A stretch of 64,000 bases of DNA from Candidatus Binatia bacterium. GTDB lineage: Bacteria; Desulfobacterota; Binatia; UBA12015. The notes under the pieces are model-generated. The model did no database searches and was not told the DNA's origin. It saw only the letters and a list, made by a program, of their open reading frames with translations. The first letter of the stretch is position 1; each line of letters starts with the position of its first letter. A program made the translations under genes and the position numbers. Of this stretch, positions 53,746-62,055 are shown in pieces. The stretch covers positions 675,836-739,835 of the forward strand of contig JAQWJE010000049.1 of assembly GCA_029248525.1 (NCBI GenBank). Reading direction: 5' to 3'.

Positions 53746-55218
53746 ATGGCCCGATATTGGTACGAACGCCTGACCGCGTTGGATTCATCTTTTTTGATGT
53801 TGGAAAAGCCGCATGCCCCCTTGCATGTGGCCTCTACCCTTTTGTTCGAGTCGGAAGCTCTGCGTCGGCCTGATGGTGGGATTGATGCGGATCTGATTCG
53901 GAACCACGTCGCTGCCGAAATTCATCGGATTCCGCGCTACCGGCAGAAACTCCAATGGGTTCCGATGTCGATGCGCCCGGTCTGGGTCGACGATGATCGA
54001 TTTCGTCTCGATTATCATGTCCGACATACGGCACTGCCAAAACCGGGGACCGAGGAGCAGCTGCGACTCCTTTCCGCACGGATCATGGAGCAACCACTCG
54101 ACCTGTCCCGGCCGCTCTGGGAGACCTGGATCGTCGAAGGATTGGAGGGCGATCGGTTTGCGCTGATTTCCAAGGTTCATCACTGCATGATCGATGGCGT
54201 GTCGGGCGCCGAGTTGCTCAAAATTCTTCTCAGCATCACGCCGGAAGTCCCCGAGCCCAAACCGGCTCGGTTCTTTCCCCGTCGGGCGCCGTCCCCGTTC
54301 CAGCTCTGGCGGGACGAGGGGGCACGCCGGCTTTCCCTCCCGATCGATCTGGTGCGGGATGTGGGAGCTTTTTTTCGCGAAGCCGAAGACCGTCGTCGAG
54401 AAGTGCTCTCCCATTTTCGGGCTGCTGCTGATTTCGTCGGTTCAAGCATGCACCGAGCCTCCCCGACGCCGCTGAACGCACCCGTGAGCCCGCACCGGCG
54501 ATTCGATTGGTTGACGATGGACTTCAAGGAGTTGCGCGATATTCGCCGGACGCTGGGAGGCAGCGCCAATGATCTTGTACTGACGATCGTGACAGGTGCT
54601 GTTCAGCGCTTTATGGAGCATCGGCAGGTAAGTCCGAGCGCGATCGATTTTCGCGTGATGGCACCCGTCAGCGTCCGACGCCGGGAAGACCAGGAAGCTC
54701 TCGGAAATCAGGTGTCGGCCTGGTTGATCGATCTCCCGATCGCCGAGGAGGACCCTCGCGAGCAGATCCGTCAGATCAAGCGCAAGACCAATGAACTCAA
54801 GCGCAGCAAGCAGGCAGTCGGTGCGACGGTCCTTTCGGATGCGGCCGAGTGGGGGTCTTCTACCTTGCTGGCTCTCGGTGCGCGGAATATCTCGCGGGTT
54901 TTGCCGTGCAATATTATCGTCACGAATGTTCCGGGCCCGCAGTTCCCTCTTTATATGACCGGCGCGCGGATGCTCGAAGCCTACCCGCTGGTCCCGCTGG
55001 TCGACAATCTTGGGCTGGGCATCGCCTTGATGAGCTATAACGGCAATCTCTGCTGGGGATTCAATGCGGACTACGAGCTGGTGCCGGACCTCGAAGTCTT
55101 CAAGGAGTTCATCGTGGAAGCCTTCGATGCGCTCAAGGAAGCGGCTGGCGCTGCAGCCAGCGAAGAGAGCTCTGCCGGGGAAGAAGAAGCTCCTCTGCAG
55201 ATCGTCCCGCAACCCTAG
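53746..55218 (+). CDS. Wax ester synthase/diacylglycerol acyltransferase (WS/DGAT)
   Basis: Esterifies fatty alcohols or diacylglycerol with acyl-CoA to make storage lipids. 490 residues, family length. The catalytic motif is KVHHCMIDGVSG (His145, His146, Asp150). The WS/DGAT N-terminus is recognisable (ALDSSFLMLEKPHAPLH), as are VDDDRFRLDYHVRH and the C-terminal NIIVTNVPGPQFPLYM. It fits with the acyl-CoA genes elsewhere in the window. The start has no strong ribosome site; 86 bp upstream to the divergent cytochrome gene. Confidence 0.93.
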   Translation: MARYWYERLTALDSSFLMLEKPHAPLHVASTLLFESEALRRPDGGIDADLIRNHVAAEIHRIPRYRQKLQWVPMSMRPVWVDDDRFRLDYHVRHTALPKPGTEEQLRLLSARIMEQPLDLSRPLWETWIVEGLEGDRFALISKVHHCMIDGVSGAELLKILLSITPEVPEPKPARFFPRRAPSPFQLWRDEGARRLSLPIDLVRDVGAFFREAEDRRREVLSHFRAAADFVGSSMHRASPTPLNAPVSPHRRFDWLTMDFKELRDIRRTLGGSANDLVLTIVTGAVQRFMEHRQVSPSAIDFRVMAPVSVRRREDQEALGNQVSAWLIDLPIAEEDPREQIRQIKRKTNELKRSKQAVGATVLSDAAEWGSSTLLALGARNISRVLPCNIIVTNVPGPQFPLYMTGARMLEAYPLVPLVDNLGLGIALMSYNGNLCWGFNADYELVPDLEVFKEFIVEAFDALKEAAGAAASEESSAGEEEAPLQIVPQP

Positions 55219-55251
55219 CCTGGCGGGGCGGGTCCGCGAGGGGTCCGCTGG

Positions 55252-55827
55252 TCAGAGTTGAGGGGCGTGTTCGGAATAGTCCGGGGAGAGTACGAGGCGA
55301 CGATGCTCGGCGTACCCGAGAGCAATTTCTCCGCCCACCAGCCCGGTTTTCTCGGTCGGTTTCCCCTCGATCTCGCCAATCCAGCTGACGTGGCAGAGAA
55401 CAAAATACTCTCCGGCAGGAAGCCCTTCGAATTGGAAATTTCCATCGATATCGGTGCGGCCCGTCCAGATCACGACACCCTTTTCATCGAGGTCGGTCAG
55501 CGGCATGCGCCCCTCGGCAGTCGCCGCAGCAAATTCCATCCGAGAGAATGTGGTGGCCGGCATCAGCCGCACGCTGAGGTTGCGTGCGACGACCTTCTCC
55601 CCCATGTCGTTGACCAGAGATATATTGCCGGAAACGACTGAAGCACCGGGCTGTCGGTAGGGGGCATAAGCTTCGGCGATTCGCTGGGATCGCAAGGCGT
55701 CTCGCTGGAAGCCGAAGGTATGCCCGCGCGCCCCGCAGCTCATCACCAACGGCATGACCACGAGAGTGACTCCAAAGAGGAAGCTCGCTCGAAACCCGCG
55801 AAGACCTATTCCGATTCTTTGCACCAT
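55252..55827 (-). CDS. Lipoprotein with carboxypeptidase-regulatory-like domain
   Basis: 191 residues. The N-terminus has a hydrophobic signal (RASFLFGVTLVVMPLVMSC) with a possible lipobox LVMSC. The rest includes a prealbumin-like beta-sandwich: TGRTDIDGNFQFEGLPAGEYFV, the typical CarboxypepD_reg pattern. Likely an outer-surface or periplasmic binding lipoprotein; no catalytic motif. It is convergent with the WS/DGAT gene and downstream of the inverted repeat at 55.9 kb. Confidence 0.68.
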   Translation of the reverse strand: MVQRIGIGLRGFRASFLFGVTLVVMPLVMSCGARGHTFGFQRDALRSQRIAEAYAPYRQPGASVVSGNISLVNDMGEKVVARNLSVRLMPATTFSRMEFAAATAEGRMPLTDLDEKGVVIWTGRTDIDGNFQFEGLPAGEYFVLCHVSWIGEIEGKPTEKTGLVGGEIALGYAEHRRLVLSPDYSEHAPQL

Positions 55828-55894
55828 CTATCTCGCGAGAATGTGTCAGGGAGCGCTTCCCGTCAAGGTATAGCGACAAGCTTGGCAAAGATTA

Positions 55895-55986
55895 CCGGGG
55901 TTTTTCCCCGATTCCCTATCGATCGGCCCCCGCGCGCGAGACCGCTTAGAGGGGGTGCGGGGGTCGCGCGCGAGGGATCGATTCTC
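55895..55986. repeat. Long imperfect inverted repeat (CGCGCGCGA stem)
   Basis: A small hairpin CGGGG-TTTTT-CCCCG (55896-55910) is followed by a long imperfect inverted repeat. The left arm has ATCGATC then CGCGCGCGA (55931-55939), and the right arm TCGCGCGCG (55964-55972) then GATCGAT, around a G-rich loop. It lies between two minus-strand genes, downstream of the DUF5658-like gene. It could be a terminator or a regulatory RNA structure; no T-tract suits either strand well. Confidence 0.5.
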
Positions 55987-56021
55987 GCTGTTTTTGGTGG
56001 CGCCAGAGAGGGAGGAGGGGT

Positions 56022-56345
56022 TTAGCCGGGGGGTGATCCGGCCAGAAGTAGCGTCCACGGTAGAACAGCAAGAAAAATATAAGCCAGGGCGATGGAACCA
56101 AGACTGGGAATCACCAGCGGGTGATCGCCCCGACGATAGATCAGGTAAAGGAAGCTGATTGCCATCAGCTTCATGAACAAGATGCCGCCCATGGGCCCGA
56201 TCGAGGTCATGGCGGCGGCCACCAGCGGGTTTCCCTCGGCAAAACCGCGGGAGGTTCCAAGGATCGTGACAAACCCGTCGGCAAACTGGAGGAGAACGTT
56301 GGCTCCGACGAGAACTCGGAGCCTTGTGAGATTGCTTTTGTCCAT
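56022..56345 (-). CDS. DUF5658-like small membrane protein
   Basis: 107 residues from ATG 56345 (gcggagtgcg upstream). Three hydrophobic segments (VLVGANVLLQFADGFVT, GGILFMKLMAISFLYLIYR, LGSIALAYIFLAVLPWTLL). The FADGFVTILG...GNPLVAAAM pattern resembles the DUF5658 type of membrane protein. No active-site residues are known for the family. The frame extends to 56588 but that portion lacks coding character. Function unknown. Confidence 0.7.
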   Translation of the reverse strand: MDKSNLTRLRVLVGANVLLQFADGFVTILGTSRGFAEGNPLVAAAMTSIGPMGGILFMKLMAISFLYLIYRRGDHPLVIPSLGSIALAYIFLAVLPWTLLLAGSPPG

Positions 56346-56563
56346 CGCACTCCGCATCCATTGCAAGCAGCGAACCAATGAAACCCAGCAAATCCGGCAC
56401 TTTTTTTCTGCGCTTATCTTGCCGAGTTGCAAGGAATGAGGAACTGCTGAGGCAGATGCATGGAAACCTGCGGGAAGCGATAGATTTTGAGTTAGAGGAG
56501 AGGCTGGCTGAATTTCGCGTCTGCGATTGCTTTGCGTGTTGACAGAAGGGAATTTGGAGACGA

Positions 56564-57718
56564 ATGCGCATCGCGATTCTTGGGACACGCGGGGTCCCCG
56601 CCAATTACGGGGGTTTCGAGACCTTTGCCGAGGAATTATCGACTCGTTTGGCGTGTCGGGGGCACGAGGTCACGGTCTTTGGGCGCTCGACGCATATTCC
56701 CGAGGAACTGAACGGGACTCTCTGGCGAGGGGTGCGGATCGAAATTTTGCCGGCACCGGCGCGGAAGCATTTCGAGACCGTGGTGCATACCCTCCGGTCG
56801 ACAGCCCATGTTCGCGGTCGATTTGATGCCGCACTGCTCTGCAATGGGGCCAATTTTCTTTCGCTGCCGCTTCTGCGGGCTGCGGGGCTCCCGACGGCGG
56901 TAGCCGTCGATGGCGTGGAGAGCGCACGGCGGAAATGGGGCCTGGCCGGGCGCACCTTTCATGGCATCGCGCAGGCGCTGGTGCCGCGAATGGCAGATGT
57001 GATCGTCGCGGATTGCGAGGTGATCGAGTCTTTCTATCGCCGGCAAGGGGCACAGCGAGTGGTGCGGATCGCCTACGGTGCGGAACCACCATCCGATCAG
57101 GGCACCGATGTGCTGGACTCGATGGGGCTTCGCTCCAGAGGGTATGTTCTCTACGTCAGCCGTTTCGAGCCGGAGAATAACGCGGACGTAGTGATTCGCG
57201 GTTATCAGGCGTCGGGCATCCCCGAGGATCTCGTGGTCGTCGGTGACGCACCCTATGCGGATGCCTACAAGGCAGAACTGCATCGACTGGCTGCGGGCAA
57301 CCCGCGTATTCATTTTCCCGGATACGTTTTTGGTGCGGGCTATGATCAACTCCGCAGCCATGCAGCTGCATGGGTGCAGGCCACGGAAGTTGGCGGGACG
57401 CACCCGGCGCTTTTGGAAGCGATGGCGGCGGGCCTGCCCATTGCTGCGAATGATATCCCCGAGCACCGGGAGGTCCTGGGGGATGCCGGTGTCTATTACG
57501 CATGGAATGACGCGGAGTCGCTGGGCCACCGTTTGCAGGATTTGCTCGCCCCGCCTCGCAAGGAGGAGAGTCTGCATGTCTACGGGGGGGCGGCTCGTGC
57601 ACGCGTGCACGAACTTTACTCCTGGGATGTGATTGTGGAGGCCTACGAGAATCTTTTCGAGCATCTCGCCGAAACACCACGCGATCAATGGCTTGCCGGA
57701 GGGGAAGCGCTTGGCTAA
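56564..57718 (+). CDS. Glycosyltransferase family 1-like (DUF1972-containing)
   Basis: GT-B fold sugar transferase, 384 residues, cytoplasmic, membrane-associated. The N-terminal DUF1972 segment MRIAILGTRGVPANYGGFET and the nucleotide-sugar region SRFEPENNADVVIRGYQ, with EVGGTHPALLEAMAAGLPI (GT1 donor-site EAMA), are visible. A good ribosome site (ggagacga) precedes it. First gene of a cluster with a polyprenyl glycosylphosphotransferase and a DegT aminotransferase, so it probably extends an undecaprenyl-linked oligosaccharide. Confidence 0.88.
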   Translation: MRIAILGTRGVPANYGGFETFAEELSTRLACRGHEVTVFGRSTHIPEELNGTLWRGVRIEILPAPARKHFETVVHTLRSTAHVRGRFDAALLCNGANFLSLPLLRAAGLPTAVAVDGVESARRKWGLAGRTFHGIAQALVPRMADVIVADCEVIESFYRRQGAQRVVRIAYGAEPPSDQGTDVLDSMGLRSRGYVLYVSRFEPENNADVVIRGYQASGIPEDLVVVGDAPYADAYKAELHRLAAGNPRIHFPGYVFGAGYDQLRSHAAAWVQATEVGGTHPALLEAMAAGLPIAANDIPEHREVLGDAGVYYAWNDAESLGHRLQDLLAPPRKEESLHVYGGAARARVHELYSWDVIVEAYENLFEHLAETPRDQWLAGGEALG

Positions 57719-57727
57719 TCCGCATCG

Positions 57728-59257
57728 ATGGTTGCGCCTGTTCGCCGACGTCAGACTCCGATTGCCGGAGCTCGCAAGGCGGCCGATGTGAACCAGACCT
57801 TTCGATCGTCGCCGCCGCTGTCGCGAGGTGCCGCCCGACAATACGCGCCGTCGCGTGCCGGGCCTGCGGCGCAATACCGACATCTGGCACAAATCGCGGA
57901 TGGCTTGCTGCTTTTGGTGGCCTTCCCGATCGCCTATTTCATCAAGACCAGAATCCTCCCAGCGGATTTGACCAGCCTGTACGACCCTTCTGTCTACATC
58001 GGACCGGCGGCAATTTTCGGCCTGGCGGCTTTGGTGTCGATGGAGCGCCGAGGAGCCTATGCGCCACTTGCGTTCCTTCATTTGCGCGAAATGGTGCTGC
58101 CGGTCCTGCTGTCGTTCGGTCAGGCCCTTCTGGTCGGCTCCACAGTCCTTTTTGTTTTCAAGCTGGGCTACGTCTCGCGTTTGTTTATCGCCCTCTACGC
58201 ACTGACTGGACTTGGATTGGTTTTGTTGGTGCGGGCCGGCCTGCGCGTACTGGCGGCTCGTCTCCGCGCCGGCGGAGCGGGGGCTGCGCGTATTTTGCTT
58301 GTTGCCGAGGAAGCCGACGGGATTCGGTTGACGGCAGAATTGATTCGAGAAGCCGCCTTTGGTGTGACGATCGTGGGACGCGTCGATCCTGCCGAACTGC
58401 GCTCCACCGTTCAGGAAGGCCGCACGCTGGACGAACGTCTATCGAGCGCATTTTCGCAGGACGCCGTCGATGAAGTGTTTTTTGTCGCCCCGAACTATTC
58501 GACCGATGAGGTCAGCGTTCTGATCGAGGCCTGTTCTCGCGAGGGGATCGTGTTGCATTTGGTGAGCGGAATCATCGGGCACGGGATGGAGCGAGTGGTC
58601 GTCGATCAGGTGGGAGATATTCGGTTACTTTCGCTGCACGCGCAAAAGGATGCACCGATGGCCCGCGCAATGAAGCGTGTTTTTGACCTCGTTGCTGCGA
58701 TCCTTCTATTGGTTCTGACGGCCCCGGCCTGGCCGTTGATCGCTCTGGCAATTCGTTTGGACTCTCGCGGCCCGGTATTTTTCCGCCAGGAGCGACTTGG
58801 TTTGAATAAGCGACGCTTCGGCATGCTCAAATTTCGCAGCATGGTGGTGGGGGCGGATGGCCAGATGCCGGAGATGGAGCCCCTCAACGAAGCGGACGGT
58901 CCCATTTTCAAATTGCGTGAAGATCCCCGAGTGACCCGTACGGGCCGGTATTTGCGACGGTTTGATGTGGATGAACTGCCGCAATTACTGAATGTGATTG
59001 CGGGTCATATGAGTTTGATCGGCCCGCGGCCCATGCTGGAGCATGAAATCCGCGGCTTTGCCGCATGGCAGCGCAAGCGTTTCTCCGTATTGCCGGGCAT
59101 CACCGGATTGTGGCAAGTGAGCAACCGTTTGGGAGACCCTTTTATCGCGGGTCTCGAGGCTGACCTTGATTATATTGACGATTGGTCGTGGCGGCTCGAT
59201 CTCGAGATCCTCTTGCGCACGATCCCCGCGGTTCTTCGGGATCGAATTTCGCCTTGA
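57728..59257 (+). CDS. Exopolysaccharide polyprenyl glycosylphosphotransferase
   Basis: Transfers sugar-1-phosphate to undecaprenyl phosphate to start repeat-unit assembly. About 509 residues from ATG 57728; the GTG at 57788 is better supported by aagg and gives MNQTFRSS. About four N-terminal helices (from IADGLLLLVAFPIAYFI), a CoA-binding-like middle part, and a C-terminal bacterial sugar transferase domain: MKRVFDLVAAILLLVL, SRGPVFFRQERLG, KFRSMV and FDVDELPQLLNVI. WcaJ/WbaP-like; the sugar is unknown. It starts 9 bp after the glycosyltransferase gene. Confidence 0.92.
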   Translation: MVAPVRRRQTPIAGARKAADVNQTFRSSPPLSRGAARQYAPSRAGPAAQYRHLAQIADGLLLLVAFPIAYFIKTRILPADLTSLYDPSVYIGPAAIFGLAALVSMERRGAYAPLAFLHLREMVLPVLLSFGQALLVGSTVLFVFKLGYVSRLFIALYALTGLGLVLLVRAGLRVLAARLRAGGAGAARILLVAEEADGIRLTAELIREAAFGVTIVGRVDPAELRSTVQEGRTLDERLSSAFSQDAVDEVFFVAPNYSTDEVSVLIEACSREGIVLHLVSGIIGHGMERVVVDQVGDIRLLSLHAQKDAPMARAMKRVFDLVAAILLLVLTAPAWPLIALAIRLDSRGPVFFRQERLGLNKRRFGMLKFRSMVVGADGQMPEMEPLNEADGPIFKLREDPRVTRTGRYLRRFDVDELPQLLNVIAGHMSLIGPRPMLEHEIRGFAAWQRKRFSVLPGITGLWQVSNRLGDPFIAGLEADLDYIDDWSWRLDLEILLRTIPAVLRDRISP

Positions 59258-59300
59258 GCCTTCCTGCACCGAGCCGGATTCGTGCTAAAATAAGAACGCT

Positions 59301-60425
59301 ATGAGTGCTGCGGAACCGATTCGGTTGTTGGATATTGGGGCTTCCTGGGCGGAGGTTGCTGCGGAAGCGGAGCCCGCCGTGTTGGAGGTCCTGCGCAGCG
59401 GACAATGGGCGCTTGGCCCCCGCGTGCAGGCCTTCGAGGAAGAGATGGCAGCCTACGTCGGAGCGCGTCATGGTATCGGCGTCGCCTCGGGCACCGACGC
59501 TTTGCTTCTGGCACTGATGGCGCTGGATGTTGGCCCCGGCGATGAAGTTGTGACAACGCCATTCACGTTTTTCTCGACGGCGTCGGTGATCGTTCGTGCC
59601 GGTGCGACGCCCGTCTTTGCCGATATTGGCGAAGCCGATTGCCTGCTGGACCCGGCGGCTGCAGCCGCTGCGCTGTCGCCTCGAACGCGCGCCCTGATCC
59701 CGGTGCACCTCTACGGACAATGTGTGGATGGCGCTGCCTTCGATGCCATGGCCCGTCGGCAACAGATCGCTATCGTGGAAGACGCTTGCCAGGCGATTGG
59801 TGCCACCCGGGGAATTGCCCGGGCCGGTTCCTTCGGGGACCTTGCCGCCTTCAGCTTTTATCCGACCAAAAACCTTTCGGCGGCTGGCGATGCGGGCATC
59901 GTCACGACGAATGACGATGCCCTCGCTGCGCGTGTGCGACGCTTGCGGGTCCATGGTTCGGAGAAACGTTACGAGCACATCGAACTCGGTCTCAACAGCC
60001 GTCTCGATGCCCTCCAAGCGGTGATTTTATCGATTCGCCTGCAACGCCTGGCGGCCTGGAATGAGGCCCGAGGCATATTGGCCGATCGCTATGACGAACT
60101 CCTCGCGGCGCACGGAATCTCTGATCGGGTGCGTCCGCTGCAGCGCCACGAAGGGACCCACGTCTTTCATCAATATATTGTTCGGGCCGATCGTCGCGAT
60201 GAGCTCCGCGAATGGCTGGCGGGTCGCGGGATCGGCAGCGAAGTCTACTACCCTATCCCCTTGCATTTGCAGGAATGTTTTACCGATCTCGGCTATCGTG
60301 AGGGCGACTTTCCGGTCGCCGAGCGTGCCGCACGGGAGGTTCTCGCCCTGCCGATCTACCCGGGGCTTACCGAAGCCGAGCAGGTCCGGGTCATCGAAGC
60401 CATCCGAGATTTTCTGGATTCTTGA
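59301..60425 (+). CDS. DegT/DnrJ/EryC1-family aminotransferase
   Basis: PLP-dependent transaminase of nucleotide-linked keto-sugars, 374 residues. PLP Lys190 in FSFYPTKNLSAAGDAG and Asp161 in VEDACQAIGAT are conserved, as are GTDALLLAL and TTPFTFFSTA. It makes an amino-sugar for the polysaccharide started by the upstream transferase (inference from context). It begins 44 bp after that gene; a weak ribosome site. Followed by a GC hairpin and a convergent nitroreductase gene. Confidence 0.92.
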   Translation: MSAAEPIRLLDIGASWAEVAAEAEPAVLEVLRSGQWALGPRVQAFEEEMAAYVGARHGIGVASGTDALLLALMALDVGPGDEVVTTPFTFFSTASVIVRAGATPVFADIGEADCLLDPAAAAAALSPRTRALIPVHLYGQCVDGAAFDAMARRQQIAIVEDACQAIGATRGIARAGSFGDLAAFSFYPTKNLSAAGDAGIVTTNDDALAARVRRLRVHGSEKRYEHIELGLNSRLDALQAVILSIRLQRLAAWNEARGILADRYDELLAAHGISDRVRPLQRHEGTHVFHQYIVRADRRDELREWLAGRGIGSEVYYPIPLHLQECFTDLGYREGDFPVAERAAREVLALPIYPGLTEAEQVRVIEAIRDFLDS

Positions 60426-60427
60426 GC

Positions 60428-60444
60428 GGCTGCTCCGTGCAGCC
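60428..60444. terminator. Short GC hairpin after the DegT gene
   Basis: GGCTGC-TCCGT-GCAGCC lies 3 bp after the aminotransferase stop, between convergent genes. A 6-bp stem without T-tract, so a weak terminator candidate only. Confidence 0.3.
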
Positions 60445-60479
60445 ACGGGAAGGCAAGGCGCTGTCTCCCGGCCGAGTCC

Positions 60480-60935
60480 CTAGTCGCGGGGGCTGCAGAT
60501 AAAAATCGGAATGTCTCGTGTGGTCCGGGTCCGGTATTCGGCGAAAGGTGCATAATGCCGGTCGCAGATCGGCCAGAGGGCATCTTTTTCCTCAGGTTTC
60601 GCCAGACGCGCCCGGAACGCACCCGTGCGGTTTCCGTGGCGGATGGTGATGTCAGGGTGGGCCACCAGATTCCCGAACCAGACCGGGTTTTTCGGGGCCC
60701 CACCCTGAGAGGCGACCAACAGCACCTGGTCTTCGTGGGGGACGTACATGAGGGGAATTGTCCGGGCCCGCCCGGTCTTCCGCCCTACCGTGCCCACGAA
60801 ACAAACATCATCTCCGCCCAAAGTGTTCCACAGGCGCCCGCCGCTGAGTTCGCTGACCAGAACATGAAGTCGCGTAAACAGCTTCATGATCCACCGAGGA
60901 GGTGGGGCCCCGGTCTTTTTTGTTGCTTCTTCCAC
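60480..60935 (-). CDS. F420/FMN-type nitroreductase family (DDN-like)
   Basis: 151 residues, split beta-barrel flavin/deazaflavin-binding family (TIGR00026 type). Visible: VGTVGRKTGRARTIPLMYV (the GRxTGRxRTxPL region typical of the deazaflavin-dependent group), LLVASQGGAPKNPVWFGNLVAHPD and RHGNRTGAFRARLA. In mycobacteria such proteins use F420. The start is GTG at 60935, with ggaggttctt ending right before it. F420 use in this organism is inference; no fbi genes are in the window. Confidence 0.85.
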   Translation of the reverse strand: MEEATKKTGAPPPRWIMKLFTRLHVLVSELSGGRLWNTLGGDDVCFVGTVGRKTGRARTIPLMYVPHEDQVLLVASQGGAPKNPVWFGNLVAHPDITIRHGNRTGAFRARLAKPEEKDALWPICDRHYAPFAEYRTRTTRDIPIFICSPRD

Positions 60936-61585
60936 AAGAACCTCCGGATCGTTCTTCTCGGCGTATCAGGTCCCTCTCTCGCACCACAACTGCGGCGGGT
61001 GCCGCTCCGGGGCGATCGAGCGACTTGGGGAGACGTCCGGCGCCGGTGCGCGGGCCGAGACTCCTGATTCTCGAGGCCGATGGTTGCGCATGGCGGTGAA
61101 AAAAAATGACCGGGCGACCAAAAAAGAGCAGGTTCGTTGGTTACAGCGTATGTGGGCGGAAGAAGAAGGGTGCTCGGGTGCGTGAGCCAGATTTGAAGTT
61201 CCGATAGATCGCCCGGTCGAGTCTAACAATAAGCAACCATGGTGCCAAAAAAAAGCCCATGTTTACTCGTTTATGCTCTGGCAAACCTGCAAGGGATCGA
61301 AACAGCTGCAAATGCAGGTGAGTCTCCGGAGCTCCGCAGCCCCTATGGTCCAGGCCTGTTTGTACTCGAAATCCTTTATGAAGTTGGTCAAAGGTGAGGA
61401 ATCCTACCTAACCCTATGCCCTAAAAACGATATTCCGGAGCTTTTGAGAGGCCCTCTCGATATGAGGGTGCGTTGTCGACAAAATGGCCAAACGTGCCCA
61501 GATGCACGATTCGTTCTGTCCGGGCCGGTTCGATGGCGAACCGGGGTGTGGACCTCTCGCGGCTTGCGCGGTAGGACAGCGGCGA
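60936..61585. other. Sparse region with no confident gene
   Basis: About 650 bp between the nitroreductase and pgpA starts. It contains one short plus-strand frame at 61090-61185 (31 codons, MAVKKNDRATKKEQVRW, basic, no good ribosome site), an A-run near 61246, and a hairpin-like pair CCTGCA (61286-61291)/TGCAGG (61313-61318). It looks locally less GC-rich than its neighbours. A promoter for the pgpA-cinA genes or a small RNA could lie here; nothing specific is identifiable. Confidence 0.5.
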
Positions 61586-62047
61586 GTGGCGGCAAGAATT
61601 GATGAGGGGGTCCTGTGGTTGGCTCGTGGGTTGGGGTTGGGTCTGGTGCCTCGGGCGCCAGGCACCGCGGGTTCTCTGCTCGGAATTCCCCTTTTCTTTT
61701 TGGTTCATCGTCAGGGCTGGCCTGTCGCCGTTGAGTGCGCGATTGTCGCGGCCTTTGTGCTTCTGGCCTGCGCGATCGCGGGTCGAGCGGAGAAAATTCT
61801 TGGAACGCACGACTCCGGACAGATTGTTATCGACGAAATTGCCGGGATGTGGGTGGCTCTGCTCGGGCATCCGGTCGGTTGGGAATCGATTTTGGTCGTA
61901 TTCGTGATCTTCCGTATTCTGGATATCTGGAAGCCGGGACCGATTCGATGGCTGGACCGGCGCGTCCCCGGCGGAGCCGGGGTGGTCGTCGATGATGTGG
62001 CAAGTGGCGCGATTGCGAGTATTCTCGCATGGGGGATTGGATTTTGA
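61586..62047 (+). CDS. pgpA: Phosphatidylglycerophosphatase A
   Basis: Dephosphorylates phosphatidylglycerophosphate to phosphatidylglycerol at the inner membrane. About 153 residues from GTG 61586; the frame is open to 61484, but the family begins near RAPGTAGSLLG. Family motifs: PRAPGTAGSL, HDSGQIVIDEIAGMW (IVxDE), and FRILDIWKPGPIRWLDRR with GGAGVVVDDVASG. Hydrophobic helices between. It overlaps the cinA frame slightly and precedes cinA and recA, a common gene order. Confidence 0.86.
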   Translation: MAARIDEGVLWLARGLGLGLVPRAPGTAGSLLGIPLFFLVHRQGWPVAVECAIVAAFVLLACAIAGRAEKILGTHDSGQIVIDEIAGMWVALLGHPVGWESILVVFVIFRILDIWKPGPIRWLDRRVPGGAGVVVDDVASGAIASILAWGIGF

Positions 62048-62055
62048 AGAATGAA

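Noticed and set aside
56636-58081. 481-codon minus-strand frame
   Set aside because: Antisense to the glycosyltransferase and polyprenyl phosphotransferase genes, without motifs.
61194-61585. Possible tRNA or small structured RNA
   Set aside because: No cloverleaf, no anticodon stem and no conserved RNA motif could be recognised; the hairpin pair alone is too short to name.
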